The notes under the pieces are model-generated. The model was not told the origin of the DNA. It made no database searches and was given only the letters and a program-made list of their open reading frames with translations. Shown in pieces: positions 15,169 to 23,412 of a stretch of 26,460 nucleotides of DNA (positions are counted from its first letter, which is position 1; each line of letters begins with the position of its first letter). The DNA is taken from NCBI GenBank assembly GCA_044233795.1, contig JBIIJL010000024.1:1-26460 (forward strand). The letters are read 5' to 3'. Position numbers and translations under genes: made by a program. This stretch comes from JBIIJL01 sp044233795 (lineage in GTDB: Bacteria > Pseudomonadota > Gammaproteobacteria > Legionellales > Legionellaceae).

Positions 15169-16710
15169 CTAATGTTTGAAACATCTTTCGTCTGTGAACA
15201 CCATCGTAATCCCATACTCATTACAAGCGCTAATCACCTCTTCATCACGAGTGGAACCACCTGGCTGAATGATGGCCTTTATATCTGTTTTTGCAATGCT
15301 ATCAATACTATCTCGAAAGGGAAAAAAGGCATCGGATGCAAGAACCGTACCGTCCAAACGATCATGTGCTTTCCTGATTGCAATATCGACCGCATCAATG
15401 CGAGAGACTTGCCCCCCTCCAATTCCTAATACTTGATGATCTTTTGCAATAACAATCGCATTTGATTTAACATGTTTCACTACATGCCAAGCAAACTGTA
15501 GGTCATCTAACATATCACTTGAAGGTAGTGTTTTTGTCACAACCCTTAAAGCATCTGACGTTAAAGGGGGCGTGATTGAAGATTGTACCAACACCGCACC
15601 TTGAATCCATTGATAACTCCAAGGAGCGATGGAATTTTCTGAAGGAGTGTACTCAAGAACCCTCACATTTGGCTTGAGTAAAAATCTGTTGCGGGCAGCT
15701 TCTGTGTACTGCGGTGCAATGATCACCTCAAAAAATAATTCTGTAATGAGCATTGCTGTTTCTTCTTCACAGAGCTTATTTAAAGCAATAATACCTCCAA
15801 ACGCTGATGTACTATCGGTTTCATAAGCTCGTTTGAATGCATCGGTAATGGTTCTACCACAAGCTACCCCACAGGGATTAGCATGTTTAATAATCACACA
15901 AGCAGGTTGATTAAATTCGCTCACAGCGAGAATCGCTGCATCTGCATCCACCAAGTTATTATAAGAGAGCATTTTGCCTTGATGGACCGTCGCCGACAAG
16001 ACCCCCTTTGGCGCATCAGCTATTTGATATGCATATGCCTTCTGATGAGGATTTTCGCCATATCGCAACTCAAGTGCTTTTGATAAGGTAAGCGAAAAAC
16101 GAGGCGATGCTTCAACAGACTCTCTTGTCGCCGATAAAAACTGCTGAATCAATGCATCATAATCACTCGTGTGTTGAAATGCTTTGATGGCCAATGCTTT
16201 TCGCGTGCCAGCATCAATCGCACCTAAATTTGTAAGCTCGGCTATGATAAGTTCGTAATCAACCGGCGATACGACCACGGCCACATGAGCCATATTTTTC
16301 GCCGCAGCTCGTATCATGCTCGGCCCACCGATATCAATATTTTCAATGGCATCATCAAATGTAGTGTTAGGTTGCCTCACCACATCAGCAAAAGGATACA
16401 AATTAACTACAACCAGATCAATCCATTCAAAACCATAGGCCACAGCCACCGGATCATCTTGTCCCCGACGCCCCAAAATAGCGCCATGCACATGAGGATG
16501 CAATGTTTTAACACGACCATCCATAATCTCAGGAAATCCTGTAACCTCAGATACATCTTTGACTAGCAATCCAGCATCACGAAGCACCTGCGCTGTTCCA
16601 CCGGTGGAGATAAGCTCAACCCCTAAGTCTTTTAAAGCTTTTGCAAATGCAATAAGCCCATTTTTATTGGATACAGAAAGCAGCGCCCGTTTTATCTTTA
16701 TTTGAGTCAT
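15169..16710 (-). CDS. purH: PurH, bifunctional AICAR transformylase/IMP cyclohydrolase
   Basis: PurH carries out the last two steps to IMP. The 513 residues match the family. The N-terminal IMP cyclohydrolase domain shows STGGTAQVLRDAG and GFPEIMDGRVKTLHPHVHG (Lys68). The transformylase domain begins around residue 200 with LELRYGENPHQ (216-223) and includes the catalytic KHANPCG (275-281), SAFGGIIALN, GIGGGQVSRIDA and the C-terminal IIQPGGSTRDEEV. The ATG at 16710 lies 47 bases inside the end of purN, with AAGAG nine bases upstream. It is the last gene of the purine operon and converges on the glycan operon with a 37-base spacer that shows no clear terminator hairpin. Confidence 0.97.
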   Translation of the reverse strand: MTQIKIKRALLSVSNKNGLIAFAKALKDLGVELISTGGTAQVLRDAGLLVKDVSEVTGFPEIMDGRVKTLHPHVHGAILGRRGQDDPVAVAYGFEWIDLVVVNLYPFADVVRQPNTTFDDAIENIDIGGPSMIRAAAKNMAHVAVVVSPVDYELIIAELTNLGAIDAGTRKALAIKAFQHTSDYDALIQQFLSATRESVEASPRFSLTLSKALELRYGENPHQKAYAYQIADAPKGVLSATVHQGKMLSYNNLVDADAAILAVSEFNQPACVIIKHANPCGVACGRTITDAFKRAYETDSTSAFGGIIALNKLCEEETAMLITELFFEVIIAPQYTEAARNRFLLKPNVRVLEYTPSENSIAPWSYQWIQGAVLVQSSITPPLTSDALRVVTKTLPSSDMLDDLQFAWHVVKHVKSNAIVIAKDHQVLGIGGGQVSRIDAVDIAIRKAHDRLDGTVLASDAFFPFRDSIDSIAKTDIKAIIQPGGSTRDEEVISACNEYGITMVFTDERCFKH

Positions 16711-17293
16711 CTAGTCTACTCTTAAATATCTTAATTGCTTCGATGAGTGCCAGACCTTCCAATCCTTGCACCCTTTTACGCAACAACTCTACCGTGTCGT
16801 TGGGCAAAACATCACATGTTTTTTGCACGATGATAGTCCCTTTATCAACTTCCTCTGTCACAAAATGTACTGTACACCCAGTCGTTTTCACTCCTGAATC
16901 CAACACTGCCTGATGCACTGCTCTATCCATTTTTCCTGCGAAAGCTGGCAACAATGAAGGATGAACATTGATCATTCGCTCATGAAAACGTTTTACGAAA
17001 GCGCGTGTTAAAATACGCATATAGCCGATAAGTACTATCAAATCAACAGGTAACGCACTCAGTTGTTGAGCTAATACCTCATCATAGGCTTCACGCGTGA
17101 ATGTCTTTGTATCAACAAAAGCATGGGGCACTTGGTAAATCTTAGCCCGCTCCAAAATACCAGCATCAGCTTGATTACTCATCACCATACAAATATCTGC
17201 ATTTAACTCACGCTTTGATATCGCATGAATTAAATCCATCATTAAAGTGCCATTGGTAGACCCAAGAATCGCAAGCGAAATCGGTGGACTCAA
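16664..17293 (-). CDS. purN: PurN, phosphoribosylglycinamide formyltransferase
   Basis: PurN transfers a formyl group from 10-formyltetrahydrofolate to GAR. The 209-residue protein has the catalytic triad at the expected places: Asn109 and His111 in INVHPSLLPAFAG, and Asp150 in EEVDKG. The N-terminal phosphate-binding loop is GSTNGT and not the common GxGSN, a form I associate with Legionella PurN. The start is a TTG at 17293, overlapping the purD TGA as TTGA, with a strong AAGGAG ten bases upstream; the next ATG would cut into the domain. The last residues, after about 190, extend past the usual end and overlap purH by 47 bases. Confidence 0.95.
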   Translation of the reverse strand: MSPPISLAILGSTNGTLMMDLIHAISKRELNADICMVMSNQADAGILERAKIYQVPHAFVDTKTFTREAYDEVLAQQLSALPVDLIVLIGYMRILTRAFVKRFHERMINVHPSLLPAFAGKMDRAVHQAVLDSGVKTTGCTVHFVTEEVDKGTIIVQKTCDVLPNDTVELLRKRVQGLEGLALIEAIKIFKSRLDDSNKDKTGAAFCIQ

Positions 17294-18615
17294 AAAACAG
17301 CACTCCTTGCTCTAAGCTTTTTCATCACTTGAATGCGGCGCTTAACGAGTTGCCTCGTACCAATATCCTCACGGTGAAACAACTCTCCCCCTATGAGATT
17401 TATCTCATATTCTGCAATCCGCTCTGCTTCTTCAATTGTAGCGGCAACTCCAACCACAGCCAAAGCACGAGAACCCTGTGCATGCAATCGACCATCCACA
17501 TCATCAACCGCTCCAAAATATAAAATTTCTTTATCCACCAGATTAGAAATATCAATGATAATATTTTTTTTAGGTTTATCAGGATACCCATAAGGAACCG
17601 CATATTTGCATACAGTCGCTAATGGCTTAAATCGAACTTCCTCATGCTTGATGCAACCACTCACCAACGATTGACACAACCTCAAAAAATCAGACTCAAG
17701 TATTGCCAACACGTTTAATGCTTCAGGATCACCAAAACGTGCGTTGTATTCAATAAGCTTAACTCCATCGCCTGTTGCCATAAAACTGCCATACAAAATC
17801 CCACGATAAGGTTCACCACATTCCTTGAGCACAGCGGTCATCACTTGTCGATTAATGGCCAGTGCTTCCTCAACATCCGATGGCTCCAAGAATGGTAGAC
17901 TATGATTAGCATCTGAATAACTTCCCATACCACCCGTATTTGGACCAACATCATTCACGAAAGCACGTTTATGATCTTGAACAAGCGGCATCGGAAACAA
18001 ATTAACCCCATCGCAAAAACATAACAGTGAAAACTCTTCGCCAATGAGTCTCTCCTCAATAACCACAGCCTGGCCTTGGTCAATTAAAGCCGCAGCAAAC
18101 TCAAGCCCTTGCTCAACAGAATGGAGATGATCACCCGCAACCTTGACGCCCTTACCCCCCATCAAGCCATCTGCTTTGATAACATAACCATCAAGACCGA
18201 GTTCTAACAAAAATTGTGTCATCCCATCCGTGGTTGAAAAAGCACGATACCGAGGTGACCCATCAATTTGATACTTCTCTAAAAGTTCACGGGTAAAACG
18301 TTTACTCGTTTCCAATTGAGCCAATGCTTTTTTAGGACCAACCGTAGAGATACCGACACGCTCTAGTGCATCCACCAAGCCTTCTTCAAGTGGTGCTTCC
18401 GGTCCAATGATAGCGAGATTCACTTGCCAATCCTGGGCAAGACGTACGACGTTGTCAACCTCAATGCTACCTTGCCAATATTCCACAGCCAGCGCCCTAA
18501 TCCCAGGATTATTGCTCGTTCCACAACAAAAAATTCTTGGCGGTGTCGATGCTCTCGCAAATGCACGCGCAAAAGCATGCTCACGAGCACCTGAGCCAAC
18601 AATTAAGATCCTCAT
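17290..18615 (-). CDS. purD: PurD, phosphoribosylamine-glycine ligase
   Basis: PurD joins phosphoribosylamine and glycine to make GAR, using ATP. The 441 residues include the N-terminal GSGAREHA (7-14), GPEAPL (71-76), the ATP-grasp lysine region VIKADGLMGGKGV (Lys147), the diagnostic DHKRAFVNDVGPNTGGMG segment, and the metal-binding EYNARFGDPEA around residue 290. All are the expected ATP-grasp features and nothing appears broken. The ATG at 18615 has AAGGAG upstream and overlaps the purF TGA as ATGA; its own TGA overlaps the TTG start of purN. The tail RRIQVMKKLRARSAVF is somewhat longer and more basic than usual. Confidence 0.97.
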   Translation of the reverse strand: MRILIVGSGAREHAFARAFARASTPPRIFCCGTSNNPGIRALAVEYWQGSIEVDNVVRLAQDWQVNLAIIGPEAPLEEGLVDALERVGISTVGPKKALAQLETSKRFTRELLEKYQIDGSPRYRAFSTTDGMTQFLLELGLDGYVIKADGLMGGKGVKVAGDHLHSVEQGLEFAAALIDQGQAVVIEERLIGEEFSLLCFCDGVNLFPMPLVQDHKRAFVNDVGPNTGGMGSYSDANHSLPFLEPSDVEEALAINRQVMTAVLKECGEPYRGILYGSFMATGDGVKLIEYNARFGDPEALNVLAILESDFLRLCQSLVSGCIKHEEVRFKPLATVCKYAVPYGYPDKPKKNIIIDISNLVDKEILYFGAVDDVDGRLHAQGSRALAVVGVAATIEEAERIAEYEINLIGGELFHREDIGTRQLVKRRIQVMKKLRARSAVF

Positions 18616-20090
18616 AGCTCGCTCCTTACAACTGTTCTATGGATTTCTAAAGCATGAATTTTCTCCGCATTCAACGAGCCCGTTACGTAGTTACCATTCA
18701 TACAAGCCATGCACGGAGAAGCTATATGATGCTTGCCTTTGCGCGTTACAGCTTCCTTAAGATCATCCAGCTGTTGATACAACAATTCATCAACATCTAA
18801 ATGTGCCTTAATTGCTGCAATACTGTTATTTGCAGCAATCAAATCAGCAGAAAATGGAATATCAATGCCGTAAAAACAAGGCTTAATAATAGGCGGGCAG
18901 GCGGATGCAAAATATACGGCCTTAGCATGAAATTCACGAACCATTTTAACCACCTCCCGACTCGTGGTACCTCGGACAATACTATCATCGAGGATAAGCA
19001 CTTTTTTATTTTTGATCTCAGTTAATTGTGGGGTGAGTTTATAACGCACCTGGCGACTGCGCTCTTCTCCATCCGGCATGATAAATGTTCGACCAATAAA
19101 AGGGTTTTTGTATAACCCTTCAGAATATCGCACCCCCAACTCAGCTGCAAAAGACAATGCCGCTGTATTTGAAGTAAATGGTGTTGGAATTACTATATCA
19201 GGCATCGCATCGGGAAATTTTTCCCTCCAACGTTTCGCAAGATTTTGTCCCATACGTAATCTTGAACGATACACACTAATACCATCTAAGGTCGAATCTG
19301 GACGAGCAAAATATACGTACTCAAAAGCACAAGGTGAAAATTCAAGCTGTTTTACCACTTGCCGAAACAATGTACCGTCTTCATTAATAAAAATCACCTC
19401 ACCAGGCAGCACATCACCAATAGGTTTAAAACCCTGTGAATAAAACATCGTGGTTTCAGAAGCAACGACATAGTCTTTGCTTAGATCAGCATTGACTCGC
19501 TCCCCCATCACCAAAGGCCTTATTCCATGAGGGTCACGAAAGGCAAACAACCCCTTACCAAGCAAAATACCAACGATAGAATAAGAGCCTTCTGCACGCT
19601 TAAATACTGATTGTACAGCATCACATAAGGTCGCAAAAAAAGTCTCGCCGCTATCCTCAATAGGTGGTTCTTGTTGAAGAGCATCGGCCAATAAATGCAA
19701 CAGCACTTCTGAATCAATAGAGGAATTTAAATGACGATGCTTTTTTTGAATCACTTCACTGGCAAGCGCTTGATGATTGATAAGATTACCATTATGTGCC
19801 AAAGCAATACCAAACGGGCTACCAATCCACATGGGTTGAACATCTGAGAGAGAGTTTCCACCAGCCGTCGGATATCTGGTATGACCAATTCCGATATTAC
19901 CCTGAAGTGCCTTTAGATCTTTGGGCAAAAATATTTCACGCACGAGCCCTAAGCCATGTTTAACATCAAATCGTTGATGACAAGTCAATGCACCCGCTGC
20001 ATCTTGCCCACGATGCTGAAGATGAATGAGGCTATTGTATAACTCTTCAGCTACGCGTGTGTGACTGTATATGCCGACGATACCGCACAT
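18612..20090 (-). CDS. purF: PurF, amidophosphoribosyltransferase
   Basis: PurF catalyses the first committed step, transferring glutamine nitrogen to PRPP. From the ATG at 20090 it has 492 residues and starts MCGIVGIY, so Cys2 becomes the N-terminal nucleophile of the glutaminase domain. HRGQDAAG, GHTRYPTAGG (Arg72), AHNGNL (Asn100) and SSIDSEVLLH follow. The phosphoribosyltransferase domain carries the PRPP loop VLILDDSIVRGTTSREVV (364-381). The frame is open seven codons further upstream, but AAGGA seven bases before ATG 20090 and the need for Cys2 settle the start. It follows purC by 55 bases, the largest gap in the operon, so an internal promoter is possible, though none is convincing. 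Confidence 0.97.
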   Translation of the reverse strand: MCGIVGIYSHTRVAEELYNSLIHLQHRGQDAAGALTCHQRFDVKHGLGLVREIFLPKDLKALQGNIGIGHTRYPTAGGNSLSDVQPMWIGSPFGIALAHNGNLINHQALASEVIQKKHRHLNSSIDSEVLLHLLADALQQEPPIEDSGETFFATLCDAVQSVFKRAEGSYSIVGILLGKGLFAFRDPHGIRPLVMGERVNADLSKDYVVASETTMFYSQGFKPIGDVLPGEVIFINEDGTLFRQVVKQLEFSPCAFEYVYFARPDSTLDGISVYRSRLRMGQNLAKRWREKFPDAMPDIVIPTPFTSNTAALSFAAELGVRYSEGLYKNPFIGRTFIMPDGEERSRQVRYKLTPQLTEIKNKKVLILDDSIVRGTTSREVVKMVREFHAKAVYFASACPPIIKPCFYGIDIPFSADLIAANNSIAAIKAHLDVDELLYQQLDDLKEAVTRKGKHHIASPCMACMNGNYVTGSLNAEKIHALEIHRTVVRSEL

Positions 20091-20145
20091 AGAGAGATCC
20101 TTAAATATCAATAAATCATTTTAAAAATCTAATTGGCCACTAAAT

Positions 20146-21123
20146 TTACATCAATGCCATGGTGTTTTCTAAATTTCGTACAATACGGCTCAGTGAATTG
20201 TTATCTGCAGTTGGAAAGATAAATTTTTTACCAGTGATCATTTCATAAAGTTGTATATACCGTGCTGCCAAACTCACAACTAAATCAACTGGTGCCTCTG
20301 GAAGAATCTTATCATGATAGGGATCGCAGTGGTCCTTAAACCAGAGTCGCAGAAATTCTTTATCAATATTCAAAGGCTCTTTACCAACAAGAATACGCTC
20401 CTCATAACTTGATTTTATCCAATAACGACTCGAATCAGGTGTATGTATCTCATCAACAAGTACTATATCACCGTGGCTATCTTGTCCCATTTCGTATTTG
20501 GTATCAACTAAAATCAATCCCCGCTCTGCTGCTTTTTTAACTCCAAACGCATACAAATTTAAAGCCGCTGTTGAGGCAATTTCCCACTGCGCTTCAGTCA
20601 TTAATTGTTCTTTGATGATCAAATCATAACTGATTGGCCTATCATGCTGACTATCTTTCGTGGTGGGTGTAAGCATGGGATAAGCCAAAGGTTGATTTTT
20701 CTTAAGCCCCTCAGGGAGACTATGCCCACAATATTCACGAACGCCATTACTATATTGCGTCCACAATGAGGTACTTGTAGTGCCAGTAATGTAGCCTCGC
20801 ACTACAAATTCAATAGGAAATACAGTGCACTTTTTGACCAGCATTGCATTCGGATCTGGCACACTTAGCATATGATTTGGTATCAAATGACGCGTTTTAT
20901 CAAACCACCAAGCACTGATTAAATTAAGCACCTGCCCTTTAAAAGGAACCGAGGCTAAGACCCTATCAAATGCGCTTTGCCGATCTGTTGTGATAAAAAG
21001 TAATTTATCGCCCAAGTCGTACACATCACGCACTTTCCCAGAATATTTAGTGCCATAATTAAAATGCGTTTCAATAAGACAAGAAGATAACGCTCGCAAT
21101 AGATGGTGAATATCATCAGGCAT
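20146..21123 (-). CDS. purC: PurC, SAICAR synthase (long form)
   Basis: PurC joins aspartate to CAIR to make SAICAR. At 325 residues it is clearly longer than the roughly 240-residue enterobacterial enzyme and closer to the length of the yeast-type form. Motifs seen are SGKVRDVYDLG (29-38), TTDRQSAFDRVLASVPFKG (46-63), the VVRGYITGTTSTSLW block (108-121) and LVDTKYEMG for substrate and ATP binding. A C-terminal part with DSSRYWIKSSYEE and an extra helical tail follows. The ATG at 21123 lies eight bases inside the end of the purQ/S gene. Its place between purQ/S and purF agrees with the assignment. Confidence 0.96.
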   Translation of the reverse strand: MPDDIHHLLRALSSCLIETHFNYGTKYSGKVRDVYDLGDKLLFITTDRQSAFDRVLASVPFKGQVLNLISAWWFDKTRHLIPNHMLSVPDPNAMLVKKCTVFPIEFVVRGYITGTTSTSLWTQYSNGVREYCGHSLPEGLKKNQPLAYPMLTPTTKDSQHDRPISYDLIIKEQLMTEAQWEIASTAALNLYAFGVKKAAERGLILVDTKYEMGQDSHGDIVLVDEIHTPDSSRYWIKSSYEERILVGKEPLNIDKEFLRLWFKDHCDPYHDKILPEAPVDLVVSLAARYIQLYEMITGKKFIFPTADNNSLSRIVRNLENTMALM

Positions 21124-22366
21124 AGTTATAGCACCGATGAGCGGCAGGATTAAACAGTAAACCTGATAAAATAACCCGCTCAGCCAAAGCCGCTAAATCC
21201 TCTGAACACGCTTCTATCTGCCATAAAATGCCGTGCTGAATTGATGTAACAGCACCTTCTAACCCTACATGCTTTAGCTGCTGCATTTTATTTAAGCCGT
21301 GAACATCATCTTGACATCTGACCAGAAATGATGCAACTTTTTTCTTGTTGTCCAATGGATTAATAATTCGTTCTTTTCTTTCGTTATACAACAAACCACT
21401 TATCTGAATTTGATGAAAAATTGATCGAGAATCACAAGCAATTTCCCAATGAATAAGACGCTTAACACACACAGAAATCCCTTGTCTTTTAAGAGCATTT
21501 TCAACCGATAATGCATGATTATCGGCGATCATCAATTTAACAACCATTTCATACGTCGCGGCAGGCTTTGAATACACAGAACATTTGATAGGCTTAGGCT
21601 GATAGTCAAGCACTGCTTGTGCGAATCTTTCTGAACTCAAAATATAGTCCCGCATTGAATGAAAAAACACGTCACCTGCGATGGTTCTTTCAGGATGCGG
21701 CATCATTGCCATTACATTACCTGCTTTGTTCACAATAGCGGCCAAGTTATCGACAGAACCATTGGGGTTCACCGGAAATTCATCAACAACAACACCTTTT
21801 TCATCACAATACTTTAAAACACCCAAACCCTGTTCGTTAATCACTTCAAGCAAATCTAACGACATCACAAAACGCCCCTCTCCATGGGCCACAGGAATCC
21901 TTAACGGAGAATCTTTGGTTAAATGCCTGGTAAAAGCATTCATTTTTTTCTGTTGAGTAAGCGTAAGATAAACCCAAGCATTGTAATATCCCGTGCCAAT
22001 CACCCGCCCCTGATGCATGCGTTTGTTATTGGTCAAAGCCATAGCAACAGCATCTCTGGGTAAGCCTGGCACCAATCCTGACTCGAGAAGAATTTGTGCG
22101 CCGTTACATATACCAAGAATTGGTTTACCGAGGTTAGATTGTGTTTTTAATACATCCATGACTGGATCTCGCGCTGCAATGATGCCAGCTCGTGATCTAT
22201 CTTCATACGAGAAACCACCAACAATCACAAAACCATCACAGTGATTGAGTCGATCGTTTGGCTCATTCCATAAAAACAGTAAAGGATCCATCCCAACACG
22301 CTTTAAAGCAAGGCAGGTTTCACGTGCACAATTCGATCCTGGAAATTGAATCACCGCTATTTCCAT
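21116..22366 (-). CDS. purQ: PurQ glutaminase fused to two PurS-like repeats (FGAM synthase subunits)
   Basis: Formylglycinamidine synthase in the split form needs PurL, the PurQ glutaminase and PurS. Residues 1 to about 262 are a class I glutaminase: MEIAVIQFPGSN, nucleophile Cys87 in GICNGAQIL, and His224/Glu226 in MMPHPERT. The remaining 150 residues are not part of standard PurQ. They form two units with a shared plan, about 272-335 and 343-414. Each starts with a strand (VVKLMI or ASFLVR), then a helix with ALKRQG or QLKHVG, then a hydrophobic strand with IHWEI or ILWQI, and ends ISGLLYNERKER or ILSGLLFNPAAHR. This is the size and layout of PurS. The start shares one base with the purM stop; the end overlaps purC by eight bases. 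Confidence 0.9.
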   Translation of the reverse strand: MEIAVIQFPGSNCARETCLALKRVGMDPLLFLWNEPNDRLNHCDGFVIVGGFSYEDRSRAGIIAARDPVMDVLKTQSNLGKPILGICNGAQILLESGLVPGLPRDAVAMALTNNKRMHQGRVIGTGYYNAWVYLTLTQQKKMNAFTRHLTKDSPLRIPVAHGEGRFVMSLDLLEVINEQGLGVLKYCDEKGVVVDEFPVNPNGSVDNLAAIVNKAGNVMAMMPHPERTIAGDVFFHSMRDYILSSERFAQAVLDYQPKPIKCSVYSKPAATYEMVVKLMIADNHALSVENALKRQGISVCVKRLIHWEIACDSRSIFHQIQISGLLYNERKERIINPLDNKKKVASFLVRCQDDVHGLNKMQQLKHVGLEGAVTSIQHGILWQIEACSEDLAALAERVILSGLLFNPAAHRCYNYA

Positions 22367-23412
22367 TACAGAAACCTCACCGCTTTTTGATGGGAGGATA
22401 TCACGCGACCAATTTCAGCAACCTTAATTTCAGGGAAAAGATAAAAAAGATGATTGATTTTATCTAATTCTTTCTCAGAAACAATGATAATAAATCCAAT
22501 ACCCATATTAAAGGTGCGAAACATTTCTTCATTGCAGAGGTTCCCAAGCATTTGCATGATGCGGAAAATAGGCGGAACATCCCAACGTGACTTGTCTATT
22601 TCAACAGCACAACCATCTGGCAACACCCGCGGAATGTTGTCAATAAACCCACCACCTGTAATATGAACCATCCCTTTGATATCAGTGCCATTTTGTAAAA
22701 GATGCAAAATGGGTCGCGTATAATTAAGATGGGGTTTAAGCAACGCTTCTCCAACCGTTTGACATAGCTCTGGATGCCAGGTATCAATTGCAATTTTTGC
22801 TACATCAAAAAAAAGTTTACGGGCCAACGAATACCCATTGGTATGTAGACCATTAGAGCTTAAACCAAGCAACACATCCCCAGGTTCAATATCGCATCCT
22901 AAAATGGCCTTGTCGCGATCAACAATACCTGTAACCACACCAACCACATCATGCTCACCTTGCGAATAAACCCCAGGCATTTCAGCAGTTTCTCCGCCCA
23001 CAAGCGAAATACCATTCTCACGACACGCCAAGGCCATACCAGAAACGATTTGCACAACGATATCGGGGTTTAATTTGTCATTGGCTATGTAATCTAATAA
23101 AGTCAAGGGTGTTGCACCCAGGACAATAATATCGTTAGCAGTTGCACTAACCACATCTATACCTATAGTGTCGAACTGGTTCATCATGCGTGCAATAACC
23201 GTTTTGGTGCCTACACCATCAATACTTTGCACCAAAACAGGATGCTCATAACGTTGTAGAATCTCCTTCAAATCATACATTGCCCCAAACCCACCAAGCT
23301 CAGTTAGTACATTGGGGGAGAATGTACTTTCAACCGCTTTCTTCATACCCGCTACCGCTTCATTACCCGCCTGAATATCGACACCTGCTTCTTTATAATT
23401 GATGGTTGTCAC
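22366..23412 (-). CDS. purM: PurM, phosphoribosylformylglycinamidine cyclo-ligase (AIR synthase)
   Basis: PurM closes the imidazole ring, making AIR from FGAM and ATP. The 348 residues are the usual length and include INYKEAGVDIQAGN near the start, GGFGAMYDL (40-48), SIDGVGTK with the ATP-binding DGVGTK (65-70), DIIVLGATPL, and GGETAEMPGVY (139-149). SSNGLHTNGYSLARK follows, and near the C-terminus is THITGGGF-like VHITGGGFIDNIPRVLP. The ATG at 23412 overlaps the purL stop by four bases and its TAA shares a base with the ATG of the purQ/S gene. All expected motifs of the PurM/PurL superfamily are present. Confidence 0.97.
   Translation of the reverse strand: MTTINYKEAGVDIQAGNEAVAGMKKAVESTFSPNVLTELGGFGAMYDLKEILQRYEHPVLVQSIDGVGTKTVIARMMNQFDTIGIDVVSATANDIIVLGATPLTLLDYIANDKLNPDIVVQIVSGMALACRENGISLVGGETAEMPGVYSQGEHDVVGVVTGIVDRDKAILGCDIEPGDVLLGLSSNGLHTNGYSLARKLFFDVAKIAIDTWHPELCQTVGEALLKPHLNYTRPILHLLQNGTDIKGMVHITGGGFIDNIPRVLPDGCAVEIDKSRWDVPPIFRIMQMLGNLCNEEMFRTFNMGIGFIIIVSEKELDKINHLFYLFPEIKVAEIGRVISSHQKAVRFL

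Noticed and set aside
15085..15429. 114-codon plus-strand frame over the end of the dehydratase gene and purH
   Set aside because: Mostly antisense to the conserved end of purH and overlaps the dehydratase 3' end; no family features.
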